DNA from: Chara braunii
Lineage: Eukaryota > Streptophyta > Charophyceae > Charales > Characeae
Assembly (NCBI GenBank): GCA_003427395.1
Contig: BFEA01000211.1
Coordinates: forward strand, 1,874,157-1,908,245
Direction: 5' to 3'
DNA: 34,089 nucleotides
Part shown: in pieces, positions 8,645-18,905 of the stretch
Layout of the letters: each line of letters starts with the position of its first letter
Numbering within the stretch: position 1 is the first letter of the stretch
Translations under genes and position numbers: made by a program
Notes under the pieces: generated by a model
The model's input: only the letters and a program-made list of their open reading frames with translations
What the model was told of the DNA's origin: nothing
Databases searched by the model: none

Positions 8645-9140
8645 GCAACACTTGATGGTAGCAGCGATTATTCAAATGAGGTTGTTGCAAAGTCGGCGTG
8701 GGAGAGGGTCCCGTAGGTGAGCAGCCGCCACAACAGCCTCCCCACAGCGCCCCGAGGTTGGTTTATTACCTTTCGTGCTCCAATGGGCATGCTCACACCC
8801 AATCCTCTCTCAGTAGGTCACGACAGGCGTTCAGGTATCCAAAGAAGACCCACACCACCCAGGTTTCTTCCGTCTCATGGGTTAATCACCCACTGGCTCG
8901 TATGCACATTAAATCCCTCGGTTCAAGTCTCACAACGGGCAAGATAGAGGACCGCTGCCAGCCTCCCGAATACGCAAGAACCTGGGCTTGCATAGGTTTT
9001 TCCACAGTTCGCGAGTGCACTGGCTAAGATGGGCCCAATGGTACGCATTTCAGTCCCGGAACAGGCGTCATCGCCGGTCTCAAAAACGAGATTTTAAATA
9101 AGAAGAATATATAATTACAAAAATAAACGAATAAATATTT
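8645..9140 (+). mobile_element. tRNA-related composite repeat S2, copy 1
   Basis: This region shares several ordered strings with 14,900-15,540: a GTAGCA..ATTCAAATGAG start, a CTCACACCCAATCCTCTCTCA segment, and CACCCAGGTTTCTTCCG. These are followed by ACCCACTGGCTCGTATGCA and CGGTTCAAGTCTCACAACGGGCA (8856-8945). CGGTTCAAGTCTC fits a polymerase III B box with few changes, and ACTGGCTCGTATGC 20-30 bp upstream may be a decayed A box. The copy ends in an A/T-rich tail near 9095-9150, as retroposed elements often do. It could be a SINE or several nested ones. Confidence 0.45.
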
Positions 9141-9430
9141 CAAAAATCAGAGGGGGGGAAAGCGACCATAGCACCTCCTCGGCCTTGTGGATCTGACCCA
9201 TCGTCAGAACCAACGGCAAAACCGAGGGTGATAGCCTCACTGAGCCTTCGACCCCTTAGCCTCCCCCGTACCACTTCGATGTTCCCGTGCCGCGACTCGC
9301 TAGCCTCGATCCCTGAACCTTCCTATTTGAAAGTCTGTTATCGTAACCAATAGCGCTAAGTCCAAGGCTGGGTCTAGTGTCGTCAGACACCTAAATAAAT
9401 AGGTACTGCGAGACGCGCAGTCCTACCAAA
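9140..9430. other. unannotated stretch
   Basis: A G7 run and mixed sequence with no recognisable coding frame. The right end grades into the minus-strand copy of the palindrome-led repeat, whose exact boundary I cannot set. Confidence 0.3.
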
Positions 9431-9790
9431 ACGTTTTCAAAAATCACGTTGTTGCCGATGCAGTCCTCCGTACGTATGCACCAGTCCCAAGCAAACGCAC
9501 CAATCCCAATGCAATCTTTGAAATCCTAGCTTAACCAAATACAAAATCTACCCTGCAATCAACGCCGGTTTTCACAATTATCACAAAGACTAAGAGATCA
9601 TGTGCGCCCTCAGTCGACGCGCCCACACACTCTCTATTCTAGTCAACCATTCAGTCAACATAAACCATAGACACAGCCGCGCCTCGCGCGAGATACTTCA
9701 ACTTTTTAAACCTAACTTATTCCCTGTCGTTTGCAAAAACCAGGGCGGATACCCTTGTAAGGGTATTCGCACCGACACCGCCCCACAACA
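9430..9790 (-). repeat. palindrome-led dispersed repeat, copy 2
   Basis: The reverse complement aligns with 3205-3600. It contains CGGTGCGAATACCCTTACAA, GGGTATCCGCCCTGGTTTTT, CTCGCGCGAGG and TGTGTGGGCGCGTCGACT. The palindrome ATACCCTTGTAAGGGTAT lies at 9749-9766. Homology is clearest near the palindrome and fades away from it. No ORF of note. Confidence 0.6.
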
Positions 9791-9844
9791 TCCTACAAAC
9801 GGTTATCAGGTAGCTAAAAATTCAGGAATGGAAATTCTGAAGTG

Positions 9845-10250
9845 AGAGTTTTGGGCAGTCTGAAAATCCTGAATGGTCCTGAAGTGGTGAAAGGTCCGAA
9901 GACCCTGAAAACCACCTGTTTAGGTAGGCTGCATCCTGAAGTGGTGAAGGATGTCTTGAAGTGGTCAAGAGAGAGTTTGGGGCCGTCTGAAAATCCTGAA
10001 TGGTCATGAAGTGGTGAAAGGTCCGAAGACTATGAAAACCGCCCTTCACCACTTGAGGATGCAGCCTGCCTAAACAGGTGGTTTTCAGGGTCTTCGGAGT
10101 TTTCACCACTTCAGGACCTTTCAGGATTTTCAGATATGAATGGTCATGAAGTGGTGAAAGGTCCAAAGACCCTGAAAACCACCTTTTTAGGCAGCTTGCA
10201 TCCTGAAGTGGTGAAGGGTGTCCTAAAGTGGTGATGAAAAATACGATTGT
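9845..10250. repeat. tandem and inverted copies of a ~100 bp unit
   Basis: The unit contains TCTGAAAATCCTGAATGGTC, GAAGTGGTGAAAGGTC, GAAGACCCTGAAAACCACCT and GCATCCTGAAGTGGTGAAG. It occurs forward at about 9855-9950, partly at 9985-10,042, in reverse complement at about 10,045-10,135 and forward again at 10,135-10,225. Adjacent forward and inverted copies can form long hairpins. GAAGTGGTGAA is itself repeated within each unit. Open minus-strand frames here are repeats of FTTS-type strings from this unit, not a gene. Confidence 0.8.
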
Positions 10251-10259
10251 TGTTAACCT

Positions 10260-11000
10260 TCTCTCCAACATCCGTGCACTGTCCGAGCATGCCACAGCAA
10301 CAACTAAAAGACATCTGCAAACCCTGATTCCATGGCCACTTCGAAGTAAACACGGACGTCAGTAACAACAACCAAACTATGTGCAGATGCCAGCCCCGCT
10401 GTCCACTATCATGACCCGGTTCATCCCTTCACATCTCCAAACAGACGGAGATTGGCGAGCGGTGCAGCTGTAGAGGCCCCCCTCAATCAATAGTTCCCTG
10501 TAAGAACCTGACCAAAAGAACAGGTCCCCCTATAGCTGTTTAGCAGGTTGAGGTCACGTTCGCCAATCAGAATCAATCAGTCGAATCATTCCACCAACTA
10601 AAAACGACTATGCACCAATGCCAAAAAACTAAGAAACAGTCCTTCATCAGTCATTCCGTTGCTGCACAAGTTTTACTGATGTGCTGCAACTTACTGCAGA
10701 CTTCGCAGCTTCGTGACTACGGTTGCAACTTGACCAGGTAAACTTCCTTCAAGTTTCCGCTGCTGTGCTCTCCTCTCACTGCTTACTCACCGTTAGAACT
10801 CAGGTATGCATCTCGAACCCTCTCCTTCTATCCCTCTCGTTTAGTCAACGCGGCTTCCTCCATTCTGATGCATCTGGCCGCCTTACCGACCAGATTCGTA
10901 CGGACCTAAACCCAACAATGCTGCAGACTGTGAAGCGGAGCAGCATGACGACCATATCCGCGAAGGAGCCAACCACGTCTCACAAATCATGCAGGTAACT
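10260..11000 (+). repeat. dispersed repeat region, related to 6.6-7.0 kb
   Basis: No gene recognised. The sequence around 10,655-10,760 and 11,060-11,155 resembles 6690-6890 in short ordered strings, so this may be a second, longer copy of the same unknown repeat. A 91-codon frame at 10,723-10,998 ends at CATGCAGGTAACT, which resembles a 5' splice donor, but there is no other support for an exon. Confidence 0.3.
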
Positions 11001-11003
11001 CTG

Positions 11004-11005
<2 letters not shown>

Positions 11006-11061
<56 letters not shown>
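11006..11061. repeat. (CT)n microsatellite
   Basis: Uninterrupted CT dinucleotides of about 56 bp, ending in TTTTCAG. The pyrimidine run followed by CAG could resemble a 3' splice site, but no exon is supported. Confidence 0.95.
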
Positions 11062-11064
<3 letters not shown>

Positions 11065-11359
11065 CAGTCCCCCGCTACTCTAGCCTCCGTTGATTTGCTG
11101 TTTGCCTTGTGCGCCCATCAATTGAACGAGACTGAATCTTCCACTAGGATGTGAAAAGATGCATCACCATCCGAGTTGCTTGGTAGGAACAAGCACTATC
11201 ATGCCCGTAGATGGGCACAACGTCGAAAAGGGCAAGTGCAGGCACCGAGCAGCCGATGAGGAAGAGCACGAACACAAATTTTATCACAACACGACTTTGA
11301 CAACACTTTTCAATATCATCGATCATCACCCAGATGTCGACCACAGCGTGCAGGCAGAA

Positions 11360-11910
11360 TCGGGGCGGCCACTCGGAGGTCAACCCGTAGTGAAGGTGTC
11401 AAGCGCATCGGCCTCCGCCTTTTTCTTGCAAAGTGGCGGGAACCCTCCCGACCATGTCACACAAGAGTTAAAACAAAAATAAAACAAAGAGACAACTTGG
11501 GGACGATGCATAATTAACACCGCAAACCGCCGAGACGACCGAGGTCGTGACGTCCCTTCGTCGCTCTAGCCGGGTGCGCCGGCTGTACTTCCCGCGGTCC
11601 CCTACAATAGGATAGGTTCCCGCGGGGCACAACTTGCTTCCCTAAGGGGTTGTCACCACCCTTAAGGGCGTATCCCTACCGAGCTACCGACCCACCTGTG
11701 AAAGTTTTTAAATGCAATTGCAAAGGTGGGTCAGCCGAGGGCATTTGCTCGTTTGCTGTAGTATAGATATGTTTGGTTAACGCCAAGCGGACCCGAGCGT
11801 CGTCCGTTCCTTAGGGCGCTGATCTCCTAAGTACGAAGCAGACGTCGATCGACGAGGATGGTCTCAACCAAGCGTGAAACCCAACTCTAATCCTAGTCCC
11901 TTAGACACAC
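11360..11910 (-). mobile_element. inverted-arm family, arm D
   Basis: Read on the minus strand, this follows the same order as the 0.4 kb arm: AGGGACTAGGATTAG near the outer end (about 11,905), then TACTACAGCAAACGAGCAAA, GACCCACCTTTGCAATTGCA, GGTAGGGATACGCCCTTAAG, CAAGTTGTGCCCCGCGGG and TCCTATTGTAGGGGACCGCGGG. The outer end faces right. It is closest to arm E at 13.0 kb, with which it also shares the inner TGTTAATTATGC..CGTCCCCAAGTTGTCTCTT and the TTTGCAAGAAAAAGGC segment. No complementary arm lies immediately to its left. Confidence 0.6.
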
Positions 11911-13040
11911 AATCAAAAAATAAAAAAATTATAACAACAATACATAGTTACATCAAAAGGACGACAGTAGTCGATAGGACAGTATGTCCAATCCGAAAAG
12001 ATAACTGAAAAAATTCAAATCATCATCTCATACATGCATTAACACAAGATCAAGAAAACAATCTGACCGCCTCAGGTCGAACACCACAAAACAATCAAAC
12101 AACCTTCAACAAGGAGTTGGTTTATCGAAATAACCTTGATGTAGCCGACAAGGTAATCGACTGCCTTAGTTTTGACTTGATGAGACCCGCTGCCAAAGTT
12201 ATTAATTCCACCTACCTCCGACCTAAGATTAGGCACGGACACACCCATCTCCACACCTGCCCAATTTTTTTAGATGACAGGTTGCTTTGCGGATGATTCT
12301 TGATCAGGTGCATTGCTTGAAGTGTTACATGCCTCTCGCTCTAGGAAGTGGTCTGGGGTACTCCTCCTCGCCCGAGCACGAAACTCGGATCTTATAAATC
12401 AGGCCATCTTCACCGAATCGACAAACCACCCCCCCGTGGAACGATCCACTCTGGGTCGATAACAGGGCCGACTCCTAAAACAACGAACCCCTGCCCCAAA
12501 TGCTTTCTTAAGAAAGAGAATCTATTCACCGCAAGTAGGCTTTAACAGTTCTTGTTTTCTAAACTCAAAGTAACTTGGACAAAAAAAAAGAGTAAGAGGG
12601 GATAGAGGATGAGAATTATTTGGACAGGTATAAGTAGATCAGGTTATTCGGGGTAGAAATGGTCAATCCTTTTGGGAAAAAAACAAGTCCATTTGACCTT
12701 ATGTGCTTTGCTTCAATCAAATTCGTTTTACATTAACACACAAAATTAACGTTTTTCAAAACAACCAATCGTTTTTGGCATGCAGACAGGTGAGAGGTAA
12801 AAAGAAAACAATCATTTTCTCTTTTATCAAATAAGCATAATCAATCTCTTTCGCAAGCATCCTTCTACCTACTTGCACACCAAGCTAAGCAACAAGTTCA
12901 AACGAAAACAGTACCATCCCATACCCGAGTCAGACATTCTCATTTATATGCACGCACGGATCTCCTTTACCTTTTCAACAATCATTCAATGAACAGGGTC
13001 AAGCAAGTGCGGGTTCACACAGGTGTGAAGAGAAATCTAA
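11910..13040. other. unannotated spacer between two inverted arms
   Basis: No coding sequence, RNA gene or repeat recognised in 1.1 kb. It is A-rich, and the two arms D and E face into it with their outer ends, the reverse of the arrangement in the 0.4-2.2 kb element. Short frames at 12,072-12,254 and 12,348-12,545 have no recognisable features. Confidence 0.4.
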
Positions 13041-13450
13041 GTCAATCAACTTGGTGGACCCGAGTGTATCTATACTACAGCGAACTAGCAAACGACTCAC
13101 ATTTGCAATTGCATTTAAAAACTTTCACATGTGGGTCGGTAGCTTGGTAGGAATACACCCCTAAGGGTGGTGACAGCTCCTTAGGGAAGCAAGTTGTACC
13201 CCGCGGGAACCTATTTTGTCGTAGGAGACCACGGGAAGTACAGCTGGCGTACCCGGTTAGAGCGGCGAAGAGAGGACGCGACCTCGGTCGTCTCGGCGGT
13301 TCGCGGTGTTAATTATGCGTCGTCCCCAAGTTGTCTCTTGGTTTTATTTTTGTTTTAACTCCTACGTGACATGACCGGGAGGGTTTCCGCCACTTTGCAA
13401 GAAAAAGGCAGGGGCCGATGCGCTCGGCAACGGCTTCAACGGTAAAGGCG
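13040..13450 (+). mobile_element. inverted-arm family, arm E (truncated)
   Basis: The arm begins near GGACCCGAGTGTATCTATA (13,049) and so lacks the outer ~200 bp present in arm D. It keeps GACTCACATTTGCAATTGCA, GGTAGGAATACACCCCTAAG, CAAGTTGTACCCCGCGGG and the inner segment TGTTAATTATGCGTCGTCCC. Two stem-loops present in arm D are kept with changed bases (GACTCACAT 13,094-13,102 with ATGTGGGTC 13,129-13,137). Arms D and E form an inverted pair. Confidence 0.6.
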
Positions 13451-13609
13451 ATGGGGATCCCCAGCTCGATGGCGACGAAGACCAAGATGACGAGGACAAG
13501 GGAGGACTGCTGACACCGACGAACACGATCAAGGGCTTCATCCCACCACCCGCTATTTGTGCAAATGAGAATGAACCTCCCGCTTGAATGAGGCCAGATA
13601 AATTTCATT

Positions 13610-14010
13610 CTGCAACGCGCAGCCTTTGGTGCCTATATCGGCCAAACTATTGCTCTACCATAAAAAACGGTGTTGCCGTTCAACTCGGAGCATTCTAAGA
13701 CCCCGAAATCGAGTCTTCACTCGCCCGTTTTCATCAAGAAACAGGCGAGTTACCCAAATTTTTGTTTCTGCCCCGCCATTTTTTTCGCCTTCTCCGCGCA
13801 CGTCTTCTTCCTCCTAACTCACCTCCTACGCCACTAACACCAAAAACTAACATTGCCAGTACATTCGCCGTATGCCAAAACCCTTATCTACTATCTTTCC
13901 TCGCTCGATTCCATTGAGAATCGGGTGAGATATCGACTTTTTACTCGCGTCATGACCACTCTCCTCTTCGTCTTCGTCTTCCCGCCTTCTTCTCTTACCT
14001 TCGTCTTTTT
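13610..14010 (-). repeat. dispersed repeat H, copy 2
   Basis: Related to 7.0-8.26 kb on the minus strand through GTGCGCGG, GGAGGAAGAAG and GAGTTAGGAGG-type strings. It carries stem-loops ACTCGCC..GGCGAGT (13,719-13,750) and CTCGATTC..GAATCGGG (13,904-13,925). Their stems differ from those at 7.6-7.8 kb while loop-proximal sequence is similar. Open frames are short and unrecognised. Confidence 0.4.
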
Positions 14011-14251
14011 CTTCGTCCACTGCTTTCCCTCGATGATAACGCAATGCCTGGTAGGGCTTAATCCCACAACGGTCCTGATGTTAAAACTGAAGCTCCATCA
14101 GTTTCGCTGTAGGAGAGCATGATCTTTATCACTCAACTCGACCTGACCGCGGGTAATGGTTATTGCAATCGACCCGTCCACAGTAGAGTACTGGATTCAT
14201 TCCCTTGTGCAAGAGGGTACCAGCTACGTCACGGTGTCTAAAAAAAAGGAG

Positions 14252-14290
14252 AATTATTATTATTATTATTATCATTATTATTATTATTTT
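14252..14290. repeat. (ATT)n microsatellite
   Basis: Thirteen ATT-type triplets with one interruption. It generates the Y- and I-rich open frames at 14,129-14,560, which are therefore not genes. Confidence 0.95.
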
Positions 14291-14569
14291 ATAAAGGTGT
14301 CTTGCTGGATGTATCCAACCTCGACCATTGACATGGTGCACACGAGCGGGTTCTCTCCCACCCGTTGTGCAGGCTATTGCACTCAGAGCAAACTCACACT
14401 GACACTTTTCCGCATGCACATGAGCACAACCACACTCACATCCAGAAAATCAGGCTATGTCCCAAGGAACCATCCCCAGGACTCACGTAGAGAAAAAATT
14501 GACCAGCCCATGTATTTCCTCATGACCTTATTTTGGTCTTTTGACTGTACTTGGGTTTAAACTTAGTTC

Positions 14570-15620
14570 TGTACTTTAACAGTTTGAGGGTGTACTAGCT
14601 GAGCGAGGCCTGTCGGTGCCAAGGCACAACCTGAGCCCAACGGGATCGAATTCGAGCCTGCATTTCAACAGTTCATGGGTGTACCAAATGCGTCAGGCCC
14701 GTAGTTGTTGTTCCCACAGGCCTATTTTCAGTAGTTCGCGGGTTTACCAACCGAGCTGGGTCCGCAACTGCTGGTCCCACAGGGCTGCTCACACCGAACC
14801 CTCTCACTTTTCACAGCAGGCTGAGGTTAACGGGCGGTGTATCCCCTGGCCATGGCTGCCAAGGCTTCCACCACTCCGCGGGTCCTGGTGCAGATCTTGG
14901 CGGTAGTAGCAAATATTCAAATAAAAACTTTGAAGGCCGAAGTGGGGGAAGGGCTCCATGTGAGTCCGCTGCTGGGACTACTTACCGCACAACCAACACT
15001 GCGGCTGCCTCCCACTGGCGCCCCCTGACCCCGCTGTAGCAAATCTTTAAATGAGAACTTTGTAGGCCGAAGTGGCCTGCTACTGGGACAACTTGGGTTG
15101 TGCAACCAGCACTGCGGCAACCTTTTACCGGTGCCCCTTGGCCCCACCCAGACATAGTTCATCACCTTGCGGGCCCTGGCGGGTATACTCACACTCGGCC
15201 CTCTCTCAACAGATTGTGGTTGGCGGACAGTGTGCCCGCAGCGACCCCCGCCACCCAGGTTTCTTTCCGCCTCGTGGGCTAACTTGAATTACCCACCGGC
15301 TCGCATGCATGTTGAACTCCCCGGTCCGAGTTTCAAGACGGGCAGCTAGAGAAATTTTATCAGTATCCAGGACACGCCGGAACCGGAGCGGGCCCGTCGA
15401 AAGAGGCGCGTGATCAAGGTCCTTGACTGCTGTAATGGCCACCCGTGTCCGGCAAAGTCGTAGCCGAGCCAAGCCCGTAGGGTCTGACGTCGGTCTCGGA
15501 ACCGATCGCCGGGTCAAAGACATTTGTAAAAATAAAAGTAAGAGGGAAAAAATAAAAAAATAAATAAATAAATAAAAAATAATATTATAATAAAATAAAT
15601 GCAAACGCGGGGGAACACAG
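14570..15620 (+). mobile_element. tRNA-related composite repeat S2, copy 2, with internal tandem units
   Basis: Three partial units at 14,576, 14,665 and 14,725 share AACAGTT..GGGTGTACCA..GC..GGCC. Their minus strand reads like a tRNA A box (AGCTCGGTTGGTAAAC near 14,735-14,755). Two further tandem units follow (14,908-15,031 and 15,036-15,148) sharing GTAGCAAAT.TTCAAAT and AACTTTG.AGGCCGAAGTGG, then ACCAGCACTGCGGC. The part from 15,170 matches 8.78-8.95 kb, including CACCCAGGTTTCTTTCCG and GGCTCGCATGCA. The right end is an (AAAT)n-type tail at 15,540-15,600. It is best read as nested or tandem SINE-like elements. Confidence 0.45.
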
Positions 15621-15754
15621 AAAAATAAGGGGACTAGGGGCCGCACGTCCCACAGGCCTGCGACGCCATGCCCTGCAAGGCCGAGCATGGTTGCGCCTCG
15701 TCATCAATAACCCCACATGCGCTGCTTGTTCAGGCGAGGACCTAACTCTCATTC

Positions 15755-16010
15755 ACGAGCGCGCAGTCAGCACCAATACCCTTACAAGGGTAATTGTGCG
15801 TACTTTTGCACCTCGCAGGAGGAGCACTCTTGATAAAATTTAAGGAAGTAGCGTGCTTTTCGCTCGACCGTGACTGACTTTGAAGTCAGGGACGGCGGGC
15901 GCACGCATAGCTTATTCAAAGAGTGTGTGGGCGTGCACTTTGTGGGCACGCATTAGTCAAGTAGTGTGAACAGACAGACCGCTCGGCGGTCCAAGTTAAA
16001 AGTAAGCTAG
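15755..16010 (+). repeat. palindrome-led dispersed repeat, copy 3 (diverged)
   Basis: CAATACCCTTACAAGGGTAATTG (15,774-15,796) is a near-perfect palindrome matching the start of the copies at 3.2 and 9.8 kb. Downstream, AGTGTGTGGGCGTGCACTTTG parallels AATGTGTGGGCGCGTAGACTT of copy 1. The rest has drifted beyond confident alignment. Confidence 0.45.
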
Positions 16011-16520
16011 GGGTTCGGATAGCGTAGCGCGGGCCGCAAACTTTGAACGTACTGACGGAGTCGCCACCGGCGCGAAGTTAGACCGTCGAAGCTATGGCTA
16101 GAGGAAAACTTTCGACTGACTTGCGGAAGGGCGACATTTTGAGGCCGCACCATGTGAAGTATGTAAGTACTACAATTGACTATAAAGGTATCGACGGTAG
16201 GAGCTGTAACAAAATTTAGCTAGGTACGACGCGTGGATACGGCGCGAGCAAAAGTCGGGGTCTTTCCGACCAAAGACGATAAAAGCATGATCTTTTCGAT
16301 GAGTACTGCGGGCTACGAGAGCCTCAGCCCATGACCGCGGCATGGTGAGGAAGTGCGAGTGGTAAACCCAACAATAACCGTCCTCCAAGTAGAGAATATG
16401 GTCGTACGGGGCTTGGGCTCAAGGGGCAGACCAAGAGAAGGCGTTGGCGCGCCTTTGTAGGCTCGGATAGGCTGTAACAGCCTGCAGTTACTCTTCATAT
16501 GCAGAACTGGGCCTGCTGCA
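16010..16520. other. unannotated stretch
   Basis: Mixed GC-rich sequence with no recognisable gene. Minus-strand frames at 16,170-16,388 and 16,313-16,498 overlap each other and carry no known motif. Confidence 0.35.
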
Positions 16521-16533
16521 ACCAGACTTGGGC

Positions 16534-16605
16534 TTAGCCCTATTGGTTATAGCATTGAACTTTCACCACGCAGATCTTGGGATCGAGACCAGCATGCTGC
16601 AGCGA
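16534..16605 (+). other. tRNA-like sequence (SINE head), unit 1
   Basis: TTAGCCCTATTGGTTATAGC resembles an A box and TTGGGATCGAGACC resembles a B box, about 35 bp apart. Between them CATTGAACTTTCACC is shared with a second unit at 16,870. No complete cloverleaf can be drawn, so this is a tRNA-derived repeat rather than a tRNA gene. Confidence 0.45.
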
Positions 16606-16865
16606 CGGAGCGAGGAGTGCGTTTGGAGATAAAGCCGAGGGGTTGAAGGTCCCGTGGGACTATCTCCCTTGGTTCTGCGGGGAGTCCCGACGGCGGGCCC
16701 GATGGGCAGGACTGAGGGCTGAGTCCCAGCAGTTCCCGTCCCCCAACTCGTTTTTCTAGTTTTCTTTTAATTTTTATTAATTATTATTCCTATTTTTTAA
16801 TTTTTTTTTTTATTTCGTCCCATTTTGGGACGTGGGCCGGTTCTGGTCTGTGGACCGACCGTGGA

Positions 16866-16940
16866 ACCCAAGAGCTTAGCTCGGTGGGTACACCATTGAA
16901 CTTTTGAAATATAGACCCGTGTTTGAATCCAGGTAATGGA
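16866..16940 (+). other. tRNA-like sequence (SINE head), unit 2
   Basis: CTTAGCTCGGTGGGTACACC is close to a tRNA A box and GTGTTTGAATCCAGG to a B box, with CATTGAACTTTTGAAATATA between. It repeats unit 1 about 335 bp downstream. The U6 fragment begins 65 bp after it, so the two may form one chimeric retroposed unit. Confidence 0.5.
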
Positions 16941-17004
16941 ACTTGATGACAAATATTTCTGACTTGTCTGGGGCCTGATGCCTCGGCCCCGCGGTTTTCA
17001 GCTA

Positions 17005-17066
17005 GTCCTTCGGGACATCCGTTAAAATTGGAACGATACAGAGAAAATTGGCGTGGCACCTGCGTG
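17005..17066 (+). pseudogene. U6 snRNA 5' fragment
   Basis: GTCCTTCGGGACATCCG, then TTAAAATTGGAACGATACAG, then AGAAAATTGGCGTGGCACC and TGCG follow the plant-type U6 RNA nearly base for base through its first ~60 nt, including the ACAGAGA box. One base is deleted from each arm of the 5' stem, so it still pairs. Beyond this point the U4-interaction region, internal stem-loop and 3' end are absent, and there is no terminator T run. No upstream promoter elements are evident. It is a truncated copy, not a functional gene. Confidence 0.8.
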
Positions 17067-17069
17067 GTA

Positions 17070-17670
17070 CCGATTTCGCTAACTGCGGGGCGTCGGTACG
17101 GTGGTAGGCCGGCGAGGAAAAACTACAAAAGGAGGTCCGACAACCGGGGAGTCAAATGACTTACCTCTGGGTCGAAGTGATGCCGGGTCGTCTGCTGCCA
17201 GCAGTATTGTTAGGAGTGGAGGCTGCGTTAGTGCAGTGAAGTGAGAGACGAAGGCAAAGTTGTAGGGGAGAGACAGCGAACAGGGAGTTGACGAAGGGAG
17301 ATGAAGAACTGTGAGACAGCGTGAGTGAGGGCGAGCGAGAGAACGTACCTTGGGGTGGAGCTTGCACCCGGCTGTGCTCGTTTGCGGGGTCCGGGTAGCA
17401 GCCCACCTTGATTACGTTGGCTGCCCTCATCCCGGTTGTTGAAGACGAGGTGGTTTCCTCCCCAAGTCACGGCGGCTTTCTTTCTCGAGCCACAGTGGCG
17501 TCCTCCTTCCTAAAAGTCGTGATAGTGCTGCTTCGGGGTCCGAGTTGTGCACATCTCGGGGGAGGAACCTGGACTTGAAGATGTGCTAAGTACAGGAAAA
17601 ACAGGAGTCGAGAGCCGAGACGAAGAAGACGAAGGCAGAAAGGAGGGAGAAAGTGAGGTGCAAAAAGGCT
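17070..17670. other. unannotated GA-rich stretch
   Basis: No recognisable gene. A purine-rich + strand at 17,230-17,350 and 17,600-17,670 yields S-rich minus-strand frames that look spurious. The right part grades into repeat H copy 3. Confidence 0.35.
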
Positions 17671-17990
17671 TGATCGTTCATTCCTTAANGGAATCTAGCG
17701 AACTAAGACCCGATCTAGAGGTTTTGGGTCGGGGCAAAGTCAATNGCGAGGTCAGAGTGGCGAGTAGGAGTGTGTAGGACGAGAAAGAAAAGAAATGGGG
17801 TGCGCGGAGATGTCGAGGGAAGAAGGGAGAGCGGGAGCTAAAAATGTCTATCTCCCTCATTCCTTTATAGAATCAGGCAAAATAAAATACTAACTTGGGG
17901 TTTCAAGGCGAGGCGAAGTTGATGNCGGTATCGGTTTTCACGCAGGGTGGNCGGTTTAGGTGGTATCAACGNTATGGGTTGCGCGGTTGG
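17670..17990 (+). repeat. ~180 bp tandem units (repeat H, copy 3) with N bases
   Basis: CATTCCTTAANGGAATC at 17,679 and CATTCCTTTATAGAATC at 17,859 begin two units that share GGTTT..GG.CG.GGC.AAGT. Unknown bases fall at 17,689, 17,745, 17,925, 17,951 and 17,972; those at 17,745 and 17,925 are at about the same place in each unit. The stem ATTCC/GGAAT of the first unit parallels the hairpins of repeat H at 7.8 and 13.9 kb. Collapsed near-identical copies would explain the ambiguous bases. Confidence 0.5.
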
Positions 17991-17999
17991 TAAGCGAAG

Positions 18000-18835
18000 G
18001 CGAGCGGGGAAAAGGGCGGGCATGCATTTTTGCATGTTCTAGCGGAAAATCATTCCCAAAACTTGCACTAGAGATCACGCTGCTCCATGCGCCTCGTTGG
18101 TAGTAGTTCTCCCGGCTAGATTCGCCCGTCGCCCCGATCCCAACCTTTCTTTCCGGGGTGGTGTTTGCTGTTTGCAGTGGCGCATGCAATCCCGGGCGTG
18201 CTCGTTGAGGTGATCTTGCCCGTAGTATATCTCCCTGTGTTCTAACTGAGGATACATCCGCGTGCTGTAGTACTCGTAAGCAGAGCAGCAAGTGCGGGCT
18301 GAGCATTGCACGAGGATAAGGTATGGTTTGACGGGAGGTGACGAAAGGGAGCTGCGCAACTACTACGAAATGTCGAGAGTGCAGATGAATCTTCCCGTGT
18401 TTTAGCGGAATATTCATATCGATTTTGCTCATCCTATCGATGGAAGTAGCGTAAGGCCAGCCACGGAATTAGAGACTTACCTGTTTGTCGGTATGTTGCT
18501 CATCCTGAGGAAGGAAGTAGCACTGCTCTACATCCCTGCACGCNTGGTTGGGAAAGCAGTGTATACTTTCATGAGATAGCGGAAGATTCATTCTCATTTT
18601 ACACTTTTAGTGAGTAGTCGAGTGTGGCCCACTGCTGGGCACTCCAGCTCATCGTCGTCTTCTTCTACGTTGTGTACGCCTGCGAGGGGGTCGCAGCGCT
18701 GCTCACGACCATTGTCGTGCTCATCATCATCATTTAGCACGTAATCATTATCTCCTCCAAACACCATCTTTGTAGCGGACTTGGGTGAGGCGCTGCTGCT
18801 AAAGAGCCAAACCGGCACACGTACATCAAATGAGT

Positions 18836-18905
<70 letters not shown>

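Noticed and set aside
9822-10371. 157-codon minus-strand frame with FTTS repeats
   Set aside because: The apparent protein repeats mirror the DNA tandem units, and the inverted copy within the same frame gives unrelated peptide, so coding is not conserved.
14129-14560. Tyrosine/isoleucine-rich proteins on both strands
   Set aside because: They come from the (ATT)n microsatellite at 14,252-14,290.
18594-18818. Acidic minus-strand frame as a host exon
   Set aside because: NDDDEHDN-type sequence derives from a TCATCATCAT-type run and the frame lies within irregular repeats next to a GA microsatellite. No splice or domain evidence.
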